From positions 186,001-250,000 of the forward strand of contig NW_019091479.1 of the NCBI RefSeq assembly GCF_001949145.1: a stretch of DNA of 64,000 nt, given 5' to 3'. Below are positions 38,822 through 51,297 of the stretch, piece after piece (the first letter of the stretch is position 1; each line of letters starts with the position of its first letter). A program made the translations under genes and the position numbers. Source of the DNA: Acanthaster planci. Taxonomy: Eukaryota; Echinodermata; Asteroidea; Valvatida; Acanthasteridae. Under the pieces are notes generated by a model, which worked only from the letters and a program-made list of their open reading frames with translations, had not been told where the DNA came from and made no database searches.

Positions 38822-41800
38822 CGCTTAGATCGCAATGCTGCTGAAAATTGCTAAACCAAGTGATTAAATGTACATAGGATATTGAAGTCAAGGTAAAGTC
38901 ACATCAAGGCTACCTGTATGTGTACCTCTGCCTGGGAGCTGCATACATGGACCAACACCCTTGAGATCGAGCTCTCATAAAAGAACGCAGGATGTCAAAG
39001 AAACTTGTTTTTGAAAATACGGCATACTCCTTTAACTTAAGAACTTCCTGCCTGTTCAGAACTTTAGATACAACCTGGGTTTCCAGATAATGCCATAATC
39101 AATGTACAAGCCCTAGGTAGGACTACTAGACCTGACTCATTGGTCAGTAGAGAGACCAGGGTATTACTGCTGGTTCCAGCAAGTTTTCACCTGCAGTCTG
39201 GGTGTGTATTGCTTTGCTCAGTTTACGTCCTGTCTGGCTAGCAGGATGGAAATGCATCTCTGAAAAATTTTCTTTCTTCCAGCTTTTGTCTTCTCCTGAG
39301 ACTTAAGCTCTAGAGCTGAGAAGTTTAGGTGAACTTAAAGACCTGTGTTGCAAACAATACTTTGATTTTGAACCAGTCTCCACCGCTTAATGAGCTAACA
39401 TTGGTCACCACTGCCAGTGAACTAACCCTTAACATTAGCAGTGCAAGCCCTACTGTACATGAAATGTAAGTCCAGTCCCTACTTTTCAAATCTCAGTTTT
39501 TTTCTGAGACACCACTTTCATCTGTCTTCAGATCCATGTCACAAAATTTACGGCTGGGCTTAAAAATACTCCAAAATGCTTGAAAATGGCAGAAAAATGG
39601 AGCTCTTTTAATTCAGAGGATTTGGTCTTGGTGGAAAGGGCTAAATTTATGAAACCAAAGCCTGATGCCAAAGTCAGAGGAATAACCGAGGTATGGAAAA
39701 CATCAAACTTATTCTTCATGGCAAGCTACTGTACTGCTTAAAGTTTACAAATAATTTAAATTCTGACTTTCCAGGGCCACAGGGGTGGTTTCTGAAGCTC
39801 ACTTGTCTCTGAATCATGGAGAAACTCTGATCATAAATATTGACACAAGAAGGTTGGGGCTCACTTCGGTGTGAAAACAATTTGCACTTTTACACAGCCC
39901 AGGAAAATTGAAAGTTGTTGCCGAAATATTAAACTGTAAAAGCCCAATTTGAGGCACAGCGGCTGTTGGTCAGCTGGGAGTCCCTCCATGCTGTGTGCAA
40001 ACGCGTAACATTTCTTGGCAGAGATGCCAGTATTCAGTGGTCTTCAGATAAAAGATTTTCCGGGACTGTGGTGGCGAGCAGTCTTGAACATATCGCCCCC
40101 CTAAAAACAAACAATCGGGACAGTGTGTTAGCTGTCTTGTTGACACTAAGTTGAGACATGTTTGCCGAATTTTAGCTGAGAAAACAAGTTGGAAATTGGG
40201 CTCCTGGAGTGAAGGAATTCAGAGACAGAAGTCAACAATAACGTGCTGGCATTGGTCACTGAGGTGTTCATATCTGCATCTCATTTTTGTCGTAACCTTG
40301 ACACCATCCGTAGGAAAATTTCTTAGGAATTTTCCCCTAATATTGTACATCATTCATTTCTTCCAAATGACATTCATCTAGTGCATACCCTAATGTCATT
40401 AACAGTTTAAATAGTCCCTCATATCTTCAGCCACAAGCTCTACCCTCGTCAACTAACGGAAGCATTCCCCTACTTGACCCGTTCCCTTTTGGCACCTGCT
40501 ACAAAGGTAGTGGGGTTTTGATAATCATTTGGAAGTGCAAAGCCACATTTATGAAATCCGGTATCCGGATTCATCCAGTGATGACCCAATGGTAGACCGG
40601 TAATACCGGTAAGCAAACACGAAGGGTTCCACTTGACACGCAACCTTCCACAAGGCTCTTCCATTGGGCAGTGTTGCACGACTCATGAACCGAGCGGGGG
40701 GAGGAGATGTCATTTGGTTCCGGTGCCCGAAATGAAGAGCAGAGGGCCGGACGAATGCCAATCGACTTTATTTCCTCACTCAGGAAATAAGGTAGACTTT
40801 CCCCTTTTGTGATTTTTGTTAACAAGTGACAGCCTATCTAGGATCGGATTTTGTGAATGGACAATTGACTGGCCAATGGGCCGTAAATACAGGAAACTCG
40901 AGGGCTCTTGCTAAACACTATACAATCCTTTGTTTAAGTCCCACATCCTATGTCTGCATTTTGAATGACTGACATCAAACCATGGCTCTGCAGTGTCAAA
41001 CCTGCTGCCTCTCTGCACTGTAAACAGCGCTTGGCACCTTGTTTGTGTACATGAATATAATCCAAACAGAGACTCACACGATGAATAGCAGAAAACGGCA
41101 AACCCTGATGAGGGAGGAGGGTAAGCTTTGACAAACAGCTCAAAGACAATCTGGGCATGGATCCGTGACCGAAGGGAATCTCAGGAAACGAAAAACAGCC
41201 TCTTTTGCCTGACCGCACATCAACTGACCCCTATTGTTGTGTGGGTCACAGGATATATGCTGCATAAAGACGTAACCACTTCCAGGGGGGGGTGTTGAAT
41301 GACAACACAACGCTGTGAGATAGGACGGTAAAACACCCTCACACTTTCGATGAACCTGTTACTCAGCACGACACTATCTTATTTGTAACATCCTCTTCTA
41401 TAAACCACTAATGTTTTGCCCTCCGAAAGCAGTCAAGAAAGAAATTAAACATACGCGAGAAAAGGCTCACATTTTGCAGATTAGGAAGTCCATGTACATG
41501 ACGTTCTCTTCCTTTTGTAAGTGCTTTGAATTTAAATCGAGAAAAGGGGAAATTTGATTTAGTATGAGTCATTACTCCAGCGCATGATTGCTGAGTAAAC
41601 ATCGTCATGTTTGCAACTTTTGGTAAGATTCAAATTTTTGTTAGAAAACAGATCAAGCCACAAACTGAGACTGTGACTTTTTGTCACAATTCAAGTCTCA
41701 ATAAAAGGATCAAGATAACTCAAGAAAGAGGAAAACAGGAGAGTTTCCTGATGCAAAAGTAACACTTTCAGAAATGAAAATACTAATGCCTAGAACAACA

Positions 41801-44174
41801 TCAACGAGACAGAGCAGAAAAAGCAATGCATCTTTGAAGCCTGGACCACCTGGCTTAAGATTTTTGGGGTCCTTGGAAAATATGACTTGTCTACTTCTAG
41901 ATCTGGTTGGATTTCATAAATCAAAGACAGTAACTGAATGAGAAGTGCAGGATATGGTTTGTTGAGTTACAGGCAGTAATTTAAAGAACACATGGTTAGA
42001 TTTGGGAGTGACATAAATCTCTTTGCACCATTCAAAGGCTAACGAAATAGTTAAGTTCGATTTTGACTTTTTTCTTCTGGGTGGTTGAGTACGACGGATA
42101 TGGGGGGGTGTGTATAGCATATGCAAAGGTCCAAAATAAACTTCAGAAATAGGCCTACATGTGCACCACAAAGTGTTTAAGTCCTCAAAGGGACTGTGGC
42201 TTACATGTATGTTCAACTACATGGCCTCAGCATTGGTACATGTAACTGTAGATCGGGGGGGTGGGACAACCAACTCCTCCCTCAAATATTTGTTGTTTAT
42301 GAAAGGAAAGGTTAAGGGGGGCTTTTTTAATTTTTCCCCCCTTCTCAAAACATGTAAAAAGTCCCAAAATTTAGCCTTGCAGCCCTCAAGGGAACCATAA
42401 AAGGTTACATCTGCTCCCCCCCCAAAAAAAAAAAAATTGGTCACCTGGATCTGCCCTTGGCTAAGGTATCAGAAAATAGGTCTAATTCATATGCAGTGAT
42501 AGCAAGGTACTATGTACATGTACACTAAGATTAGATCCAGAGAGGGAGGAGTCTGACTTATACTTATTATTGAAGAGCTTCCCTGCTTATTACTGACCCG
42601 CCAAAATTGCAAGAAGAACCAGGAAACTTTAACCGGCCATCCATGGAGCCAATGGTTGGCCAACAAGCCATCAATTAATGGATGACTACTGTTGGGTGTC
42701 ACCATGCAGGTTGTTAAAGATTCAGCACCATTGTGCTTTGGCCATTACTTGGCATCATGTGATGCAGAACTTCCAGGAGTTTACTCACACTGCTTGGCGA
42801 GGTTTACGCAACCCTTTCTCATTTTTAGACAGAGTGGAGCTGTCTGCCTGTCAGGCAGTGAGGAAGGATGCCCCCCGAAGGACACCTTTTCCCCAGTCTT
42901 TTGTCTGCTGAATTTTTTCTCTGAAAGGCCGACAGTTTCCAGACATAATCTAAGTTCTTATTCACATGTGGCTGGATAGTGCGATTGGGTACGACATGTA
43001 CGTTTATGTACATGTACCATCAAATTCACATGCTCTCCCACTCTTGTATGAAATTGTCTTGAGCATGCTGCTTTTGTCGTTGGTCCTATCTGTAAAATCT
43101 TCAACAATTCCTTCTGCTATCAGTCACAAGGGGAAGATGAAATTGTTGGCAACACTGACTAGACTGGGATGACTGGTTCAAGACTTCTTAAACCCAGCCG
43201 CAATGTTGGCCAGATGTTTATCATGGTTAGCTAAGAGGACTGTCTGCTTTCTAGATCACTTTGAACTGAATCAAGTTTGGTGTTCAGTCACTCTGAACAG
43301 TCCAAATCCAGGAACGATCAGGCTTGTGGATTTAGGCCCAACACTAACCTACTCAGGTACAATACATGATGCCGCTAATGACACACTTTCACAGGATGTT
43401 CCACAGTTTTAAGATGTCCAATGTGCACTGAAATTTTTTTTATGATCTTCAAATTGAGAGTTGACTTTGGAAAGGATGAAAGGGACAAACAGAACACAAG
43501 GTTAGGCATGTACATGTACATGTCCCACCTAGAATGTACACACGCATTTAGCTATGGGTCCTTCTCCAAGCTCGGCAATGTCTCTAGTTCCAGCTCTGTT
43601 TCTCGAGCCTTGTTTTGTCTTTCTGCCATCAATGAACCTTCCAATTTTGAAATGATGTAGCAGACAATGAAGCACATGCATACATGCACCAGTAAACTGC
43701 CTGCAGTAGACTCCTCTAACCCCTTTTCAGGCTTCAGTGCTTATATGTTGCACCAGAACCTTTTATGTGGCGGGCGGCGCCAAAACCCAGTGTGTGTAGT
43801 ACAAAGCCCCAATTATTTTCCCACACAAAAAATGGGGTGAAAATGTCCCATCCAGACAAGGGCCAGCAAGGCAACAATGTGTGGGGCTGAAGACAGGAAG
43901 TAACTGAACCTTTTCCAATTGCCGGCAGCACTGGGAATGATTGACGAGTTTTGATGTATATGTGATGAGTGATATTGTAATATCTGTGAGCAGTTTTTTG
44001 TGAGCTTCTATCCACAGAAATCTTGCCGTAGGCTCTTCAAACATGCCATCCATGTACAAAAAGAAAAAGAATGTAACAGATTCGATTGGTTCAAAGGCAG
44101 ATTGAGAGCCTTCAAAAATGGGCTGCAACCTTTATAAAAAGTGGATTTGTGAGGCAGTGTCGTATTCGAGCCCA

Positions 44175-44270
44175 TCACAAGTCCTTTCACAAGTCCCTTC
44201 ACAAGTCCAGTCACAAGTCCAGTCACAAGTCCAGTCACAAGTCCAGTCACAAGTCCTTTCACGAGGCCAG
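44175..44270. repeat. 12-bp tandem array, eight units of TCACAAGTCCAG
   Basis: Eight consecutive 12-bp units are present: four exact TCACAAGTCCAG, three with CTT or CCT endings and a diverged last unit (TCACGAGGCCAG). The period is a multiple of three, so it makes a repetitive minus-strand frame (G-L-V-T repeats) and a plus-strand S-H-K-S frame. Both are by-products of the array. Confidence 0.92.
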
Positions 44271-44429
44271 TCTTAGGCATGAGGGTGAACAATGACAAAA
44301 GAATGCTTCTGTCACAGTTGATTTGAATAGCTTGTGAATTGGCTTAAGACTGAATGACTTGCCATGGACTTGTGATGGACTTACAGGGACTTGTTAGGGG
44401 GACTTGTGATAGACTGGAATACAACCCTG
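44175..44429. mobile_element. CACAAGTCC-family element, copy 2, with internal tandem array
   Basis: Forward TCACAAGTCC units on the left are opposed by GGACTTGTGA at 44366-44375 and 44400-44409. The right end ACAACCCTG (44421-44429) is the inverse of the CAGGGTTGT that opens copy 1. Together the two loci imply a foldback element with CAGGGTTGT ends and TCACAAGTCC subterminal repeats; the left terminus of this copy appears lost or replaced by repeat expansion. Confidence 0.5.
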
Positions 44430-47400
44430 TTGTGAGGTCAATGTGTAAAGTTGATGCAAGCAGCATGTAAAGGCTTTTTTGCCCGTAGATTTGGACTGGT
44501 TGAGCTTAAAAGCTATGTTCTCTGATTAGAAGGTGACTTTTCCACATCTTGAAAGGTTGGGTTGTTTCATTGAACTCTGAATTGAAGAAATATAGCATTG
44601 GTGTCCAGTCACCGGGTAGGAAGTACTATGGTGAGCCTACGATTTTGGGCTGGCTATCTAAAACAGTAGTTAGATCTAGGACTTCTACAGACCATAGAGA
44701 AGAGACTCAGACCAGCCATCTTGAGTCCCACTTTCATGAAATGTAACATTTGTGCCAGTGACAAGGCCTGTCAGTCTGTCACCACATCAATCTGCCTGGT
44801 ACCAAGAGTCCTTCCCATCCACTTCAATGAAGTGCCTTGATTATCCAGAAATGAGCAACAGTAATGAAAACTGCTACCAAGAACAGGCTGGCTTCAGTGA
44901 CCTCAAACAGATAAGACAAGGACCAGCTGATGAAGGCATCACAGACCACACCAGATGCAATTGATGCAAAGGTAGATAGGCCTACTTTGCAGTGCATTCT
45001 TGTTACATGTGCTGGATGCAAACTGTGATAAGACATTCTTTTGAGAATGCTATCTACTTTGAAAGTTCCTAAACCCAAGTAAATGTATTGCATTAAATCA
45101 TTACAATGTAAATACCTACTCCCAGATCCTTTCACACGAGGCTTGATTCCCTTGAAAATTTACAGAAGAAACATTTTCTTGATTTCTTCTGCAATGGTGG
45201 ATTTCACAGGATTTGCAGATTCCAAGCATAACATGCCCAGAAGTTAACCGTTGACCACATCTTCAACCAAACATCAACCAAGTCCCAAGCAGGCCAATGC
45301 TCTCCAACTATTGCCACACTCCTTACAAACTGTATTTTTCCTTCACACCAATCACTCTGTGTGGTGTGCCCCCTTGGCTCCCAACCACCAGCTGGAAGAC
45401 ACCACTGTCTGATCTCTCCTGTGATCTTTCTGGGGCTAATCATTTCCTAACTGATCAGCATTCCTGACCACAAGGGTGGCATTTGTTCTGATACCTCTCC
45501 GCCTACACTACACTGCACAAGGACACAACACAACTCTTCCAGGTTTTGATGAGGGGCACTAAAAGTATAATGTTGATTAACAAGGTTGTGAACTTGCCTC
45601 CTAGACAGATAAACACAAGCCCTTTAACCCTGACATACCAAAGGATTTCATCAGTTTCACCAAAAAAAAACAATCTTCAAATGAAATAAAAAGCGAACAT
45701 AATACAGTGTCACAGTGTTGTTTGGAATCCACATCTGAGACCAAGTCACAATGACATGGCTGCGGCTGGTAATAAACAAGAGACTATGGAAAGCCACTGT
45801 CTAGTGGCTGCAGCAACTTCCTATAGACCTGTGTGCTACTCATAGCCATAGCCAGTGTATTAGGACATGGTTTTACAGGACGGATCATTCCCTTGTAGTT
45901 GTACATGTGCAGGAAAACCAACAGGCTAAGCCAGGCATCAACTCTTTGTAATTAGGGTAAGCTTGGCACTTCTGGAATTTAGGCCATTTTCCAATACTCA
46001 ACTTCGTCTCCGTTACAGGCTTCGTTCCCAAAACCTATCCCCAATTGTGGGCCTGAAGCATTTAAGTTAAATTGGATCACTGTAAGTTTTTGCTCTCTTG
46101 CATCTTATTTGATGTTCTGTGGCATTATTAGACTAATTACTGCACTTACAACTTCAAAGTCAGCTAGTAAAAAACAACTGAAGCCTGAGACAGAGTCAAA
46201 GTTGAGTATTGGAAATTGGCCTTAGAAAAGACTGCTTTGTCTGGAGTTGGCACTGGATTGGCAAGGTAAATAACCAGGATGATTGATAGATTTGTTGAGG
46301 TTGGTCAGACATTACTAGTTCTTTATTCACACACCCATTTTCTTCTCCAATGTGCCAAAGACTCGATGGCAGAAGCATCCACAGAAATTAAGGTCAAAAC
46401 AACATGGCACCCGGGCACATTCTGCTTCAAATCATTCAAATTTCCTTGGCAGGAAAGGCGGTTGGCACTTCCTGTCAGAACATGGAAGCTTGCATTTTCC
46501 TTCTACTGTCCAGTGTGTGGTTCGGGGGGGGGTCAAACAGCTTAAAATACTCTGAACCACATTCTGTGAGCTGGCAGCTTCAAGCACCAATTTTCCTGTG
46601 GGTATTCACGCAGGGAGGCAGGAAATTTCCTCATCAGAAATATATCGAGAAAATCCTGGCTTCACAAATTGGCAGGATTCTGTTTTTGCCAAATTACCGT
46701 CAAACACTGCCCTATAATCTGCTCATAGCTTTCTTTCAAACACTAGCCCCTGCTTTTAAAACCTCACCCAAATCAGCTTAGGTATTCTGGAGTTTTCCAA
46801 CAGCCTCTCTTGCATTTTGCTAAATCACACATCTACCTAAACTGTCCAATCATCAGATATTTGTTTTAAAAGATTAACCTTCATCTGTTACAATTCCTTT
46901 ACAATTTTTTCCTTGGGTGTGGATTGTGTCTACATCTCTGAGGATACAGTTTCTTTGCCTGTCTTCTACAGATGGCACGCACTATCTTAAATTTACTACA
47001 AGGTTTTTTTTTTAACGTGTTCCAGGGGTCACTATTTTTGACTCATCGAGGCATCTTCGGTCTCATTCCAGGTACCAGGGCACGTCTGAATTGATCACTC
47101 AGGTTACCAGTAACATCACATAATATTACTGAGTTGTTCTTCCTGTCATTTCCTATTAAGTTAGCACCACAGGGGGTATCCCAACAAGCTTCTAGTTGAA
47201 TTGGCGTTCTTGGAACGCTAAAAGGACATGACAGTGGACTTCGCGTTCATTGCCCACAAGGTCTGAACACAGACACTCAAATGTGCTACACTGGAATGAC
47301 CTTAGGTGAGCATCCGAAGGTTTTTGCACAGGCATGTTCCAGAAATGATGTGAAGAATTTCGCAATGGCCCTAACAATGGAAAACTCAAAATAGGTGGCA

Positions 47401-47545
47401 ATAAGAACAAACCTTCCTCTGTACCATTTCACGTTACAGATTACACCAATTTTCAGGAAATTAGGAGCAAGTAAGCATACGATTGCAAGTGAAGCACTAG
47501 CTCTCGGACATCGTCTATAACCCTAACTACCCCAAACCTGCCATA

Positions 47546-47674
47546 NNNNNNNNNNNNNNNNNNNNNNNNNNNNNNNNNNNNNNNNNNNNNNNNNNNNNNN
47601 NNNNNNNNNNNNNNNNNNNNNNNNNNNNNNNNNNNNNNNNNNNNNNNNNNNNNNNNNNNNNNNNNNNNNNNNNN
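47546..47674. other. Assembly gap (129 N)
   Basis: An unbroken run of N. Any frame drawn through it is meaningless, including a 97-codon minus-strand frame at 47527-47820. Confidence 1.
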
Positions 47675-49147
47675 CTCATTCTGTTGGAGTTGATCAGGTT
47701 TGGTACAGTGACCTGCATCTGTTGGATTTTGTGAGGTTCAACATGCTTTCTAGTGCAGGAGCCTGGGGGAACTGATAGGGTTAATGTCCCAGCACACATG
47801 ACATTGACAAGTGGCATCACAGTTGCCCTGCAAAGTCACTTTCATAGACATGCTCCCTAGCAATGAGTCAGGAATTCAACAACTCTCAAGACCCTGAGAA
47901 TTTGGGAGTGGTTAACCTTACCCCTGGATTCCATTAAGGAATTTGGGACCTGGGGAATGTTAGGGAACTACATGTACATACTCTCCCCCCCCTCAAGTTA
48001 TCCATCCCCTTCCCATAATTTTGGAAGAGTGCCCAATCTGACACTCTTAGATCTCTTTTGGCTAGGAGAGCAGCACCTGGGACTCGGGAGATGTTTGAGT
48101 GATGGATAACATTCATGTTGCACATAACACCAGCCTCATGAAAGTAGCATGGCCCAGTTACCACAGTGACAAGATAAGAAATGACACTAGGGTGTGGATG
48201 GGAAAGGCTAGTAGTGATTAAGTATTTGCAGTGCACATTAAACTTCACGTTTCAAAATACCAACACGTACACTGTTCTTGAAGCCGTCATAGTTAAACTA
48301 CATATTTCCACAGTTCGTAAATGGTCATGGTTTGGATGCTGCTCACTGGTTGTGAATTTGAGTGATTTGTCATTTCTACAAACAGCTGCAGCCTCTGGCT
48401 CTGTGCATATGTGACCTGCTCTGAAAAAAGGGCATCTTATGTCAAAAAATAAAAAATATTAGTTATGCTTGTTTGAAAAACACAGTACAGGCCTACCTTA
48501 AGGCTTCCATTTGGTACATGTACATGTATATGTACGTATGGCAGAGCTCATGTATATGTAGCTAATTCCATTCCATACGACAGTTTTCATTGTTAATTAG
48601 TTCTGTGCAACTGATTAAACAGGCCCTGCGAAAGACGAGGTGAAGACAGACTTGGAAGACTCACCACAAATTCCCCTGCCTTGGTAACCAACATTTTCCC
48701 TTCAAACATTTGGGTTCATTAAACCTGAAACTTTAGATATCAGAGATGTTTTTGAGAAAGAAACAAAAACTGAAGCGGAAGGAGAAATTTCAACCTGGGA
48801 ACTTAGAGCAGGCCACTGCATGGAAAGTTAGTAGTGCACTATTTGTATCACAGTTTCCTCCAGCAGGTCACATTGTGAACTGTCAAAAAGTGCCCAGCCG
48901 GGGAGGGAAGGAGGGGTGAGAAGGGGTAGGTGCAGGAAAGATTTTGCTGACTGGGAGGGGGGGCAGAAATCTAAAAGCAAATTTAAAGTATTTCAGCACA
49001 GGCCAACGGGACATGTTGTTCAAGTTTGCCAAGCACAATACTGCAATGTGGTACTTTTCTCCCTCTGGCCAATAATTCAGAGAAGAGTTTGACATTAGGA
49101 GAAAGGACACCTGCATAATGAGACTTACATAATGATGATTCACTCAC

Positions 49148-49198
49148 AGCAGTCACTGCAGACTGACACATCGTTACCCATGCATGAGCAACACAAGT
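49148..49198 (-). CDS. Candidate small Cys-rich exon upstream of the EGF exon
   Basis: On the minus strand a CTTTTAATTTCCAG acceptor (AG at 49200-49199) precedes 51 nt, followed by a consensus GTGAGT donor (GT at 49147-49146). A branch-point-like GCTAAC lies about 35 nt upstream. Read in phase 1-1, as in the two EGF exons, it has no stop and encodes L-C-C-S-C-M-G-N-D-V-S-V-C-S-D-C: five cysteines in 16 residues, with a sixteenth-to-next codon split by the intron. Joined to 26794 the split codon becomes Ser, giving D-C-S-S-C-S-M-G-V-C. Matching phase, strand, splice sites and cysteine content argue for a real exon of the same gene. Against it, the segment is very short, I recognise no domain, and such a frame could occur by chance. 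It does not look like the end of an EMI domain (C-C-P-G-W), which precedes the EGF in EGFL7. Confidence 0.35.
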
Positions 49199-51224
49199 CT
49201 GGAAATTAAAAGGTCACTCTGAATATTCTGGTTAGCATTCTTCACGCTCCACATTTTTTTCCAGCAAACGTGTACACTCTTATGTTGCAGGTTTTAAGCA
49301 AAGCCTGTACAATTTCATTGCATATCATGTATAAGGCTGATTGTGCGCATAATAAATTTCCCACATTTAACGGAAGATGAGAGATCTATGGACCCTGTTT
49401 TCCCTATTTACAGTGGGTACAATTATCTGTTACAGGCTAAGCAGTGTGGTCCTGGTTCCCTCAGACCATGATTACCAGCCACACACCTCATCAAGGCTGT
49501 CTCAAGCTTCCTCAAACCCAATGTGACTGTAACCTGGTTCTAATAGGTTCCTGATTCCTAGAGCATGCCTACAACCCAAGCAATCCCCAACTCCTGCTGA
49601 GCCATTTCCTTGTCAATTAGTGACAGTGGTGTCACATGGGGTCAGTCTGGGGCTCCATTGGCAGGTGGGGCCTCATTAAGTTAGGCTAGTGATGCCGCAC
49701 ACACCTTGATGGTCCACAAATGTCTGGGCTGTAGCCGTGACATGCACTTCTACATAAAACAGCCGGCTGCACATGTAGACTGTTGGCTTACTTACTGTAC
49801 GGTGTACATCGCCAGCCAGAACGTTTGGCTTCTGCCTCCAGCTTACTTGTCAGAGAACAGCCAGTTGGCAATTGTCTGTTGAAAATGGCATGGGTCAACC
49901 ACATGGTGCCCAACCTGAAATGATGTGCCAGGCTTTTACAGAATCTTGTACAGTAAAAATCAATTGGATTTCTCAAAATGACCGTTTTCGCTGGTTTTCC
50001 AAACTGAATGATGCACATTATCACAAAAAGAGCTCAGCTTAAACAAAATTACCCTCTCCCCCCAAAAAACGGCCTTGAGCAAATTGTGTGGGAACCAGTC
50101 ACGTACATGTACACACACAGGAAAACTGTTAAAAAAACTGGAAGCTGTGGGCATTAATTAATGCATTAATAACATATGTTCTAAACTCCTAATAAAGTGA
50201 AAAATGACCTCTTTCTGGATGCAGTAACTCAATTAGACATTCCAAGCGCAGGAGTTTTTCCTGACTAAGAGTTGCTACACAGGGCAAAGATTTGGAGAGG
50301 GGCGTTGGATGAAAAGGTAGACAGGATTTCTTTTTTTGGGGGGGGGAATGGAACAGGCTAGGAAGTCTCCAGGGGCTGTTATCGCTGGGACTAGACATCC
50401 GCACTTCCTTCTTTAATTTATCTACAACCGTGTTCCATGTCTACAGTTTAGGGAACCTTTAGAGGGTGGAGTAATTGTATGACTAGGCAGAGGCTCTTGG
50501 GTTATGATCGGGTAACATCGCCTGGATTTGTAAGCTTGGGAATAGTTCAATTCAAAAACGAGAAGAAAGATACAGTTGTACAGGTGTCAGTGCAAGGGTA
50601 AATTCTTTGTGGAGCTTCAAGCGTAAAAATATTGGGTACAATTAGTCGATAAACCTGATTGCACTCCACCAACTGACAATCTTGAATAAAATCTCTGACT
50701 TCACTGCCCTTTTATACAATAATCTTTGACTGCCAGGAATTAAAAAGCAAAGGTGACTGGCTGACGGTGGAAATTATAGGCAAGTTGTTTGAAAAAAATT
50801 AACAGATCACGAAAAGATCAAGCGATCATGCACATCGACCAATGCTCCTAAACAAATTTGATATGCCAAAAAATATCAACTGATGAGAACTCTGTGTACA
50901 TGTGCTGTTCCAAGAAGTCTATGTATATCAAGTTGTATGAATTTGTGACTGGTAACCAGTTTTGTTCAGGATATCTCTGCTTAACAAATTTATCTGCTTA
51001 GAAAGAGAAGCCTTATGAAGCCCCAGTCTAAGACCACTAAGAAATCTTTTCCTAGGCTAAATATAATATCTAAATATAACTATGATCGGATCTTATTTTG
51101 GCGGCAATAAGGTGTTTATCCCAATAACACAAACATGTACATGCAGAGTTTCAACTTGTTAATCTCAAATTCCACAAGAAGTACTCTGTGTGAGGGAGTT
51201 GGTATAAGATCACACTGCAGCCTC

Positions 51225-51297
51225 TCAACTCAACCCTGGGCGAACCCATGACCACCCTGGGTTGGAATTGTATTTTTCATCCCTGCATTCGACCCAG
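51225..51297 (+). repeat. Dispersed repeat, plus-oriented copy
   Basis: This is the partner of the copy at 24842-24914. Downstream to about 51490 there are further CAACCCTG and CAACCC motifs and a final GGTGTGAATAGGCC, so the full element may be about 270 bp, of which the other locus keeps only the 5' part. Confidence 0.65.

Larger units (their letters stand above)
26795..49147 (-). other. Putative large intron or upstream region of the EGF gene (about 22 kb)
   Basis: If the 49-kb exon is real, this is its downstream intron; otherwise it is part of a longer intron. It contains an inverted-repeat element at 35062-35289, two CACAAGTCC-family elements (38.6 and 44.2 kb), a 12-bp tandem array, an assembly gap at 47546-47674 and many TACATGTA sites. 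The larger frames (for example 37128-37643 minus, 171 codons, and 46404-46781 plus) have no domain, signal peptide or splice context I can recognise. No other EGF calcium-box coding sequence was found on either strand here. Confidence 0.5.

Noticed and set aside
44008-44298. Repetitive minus-strand frame with G-L-V-T repeats
   Set aside because: A direct by-product of the 12-bp tandem array, whose period is a multiple of three.
47527-47820. Minus-strand frame spanning the N run
   Set aside because: Crosses unknown sequence, so it is not evidence of coding.
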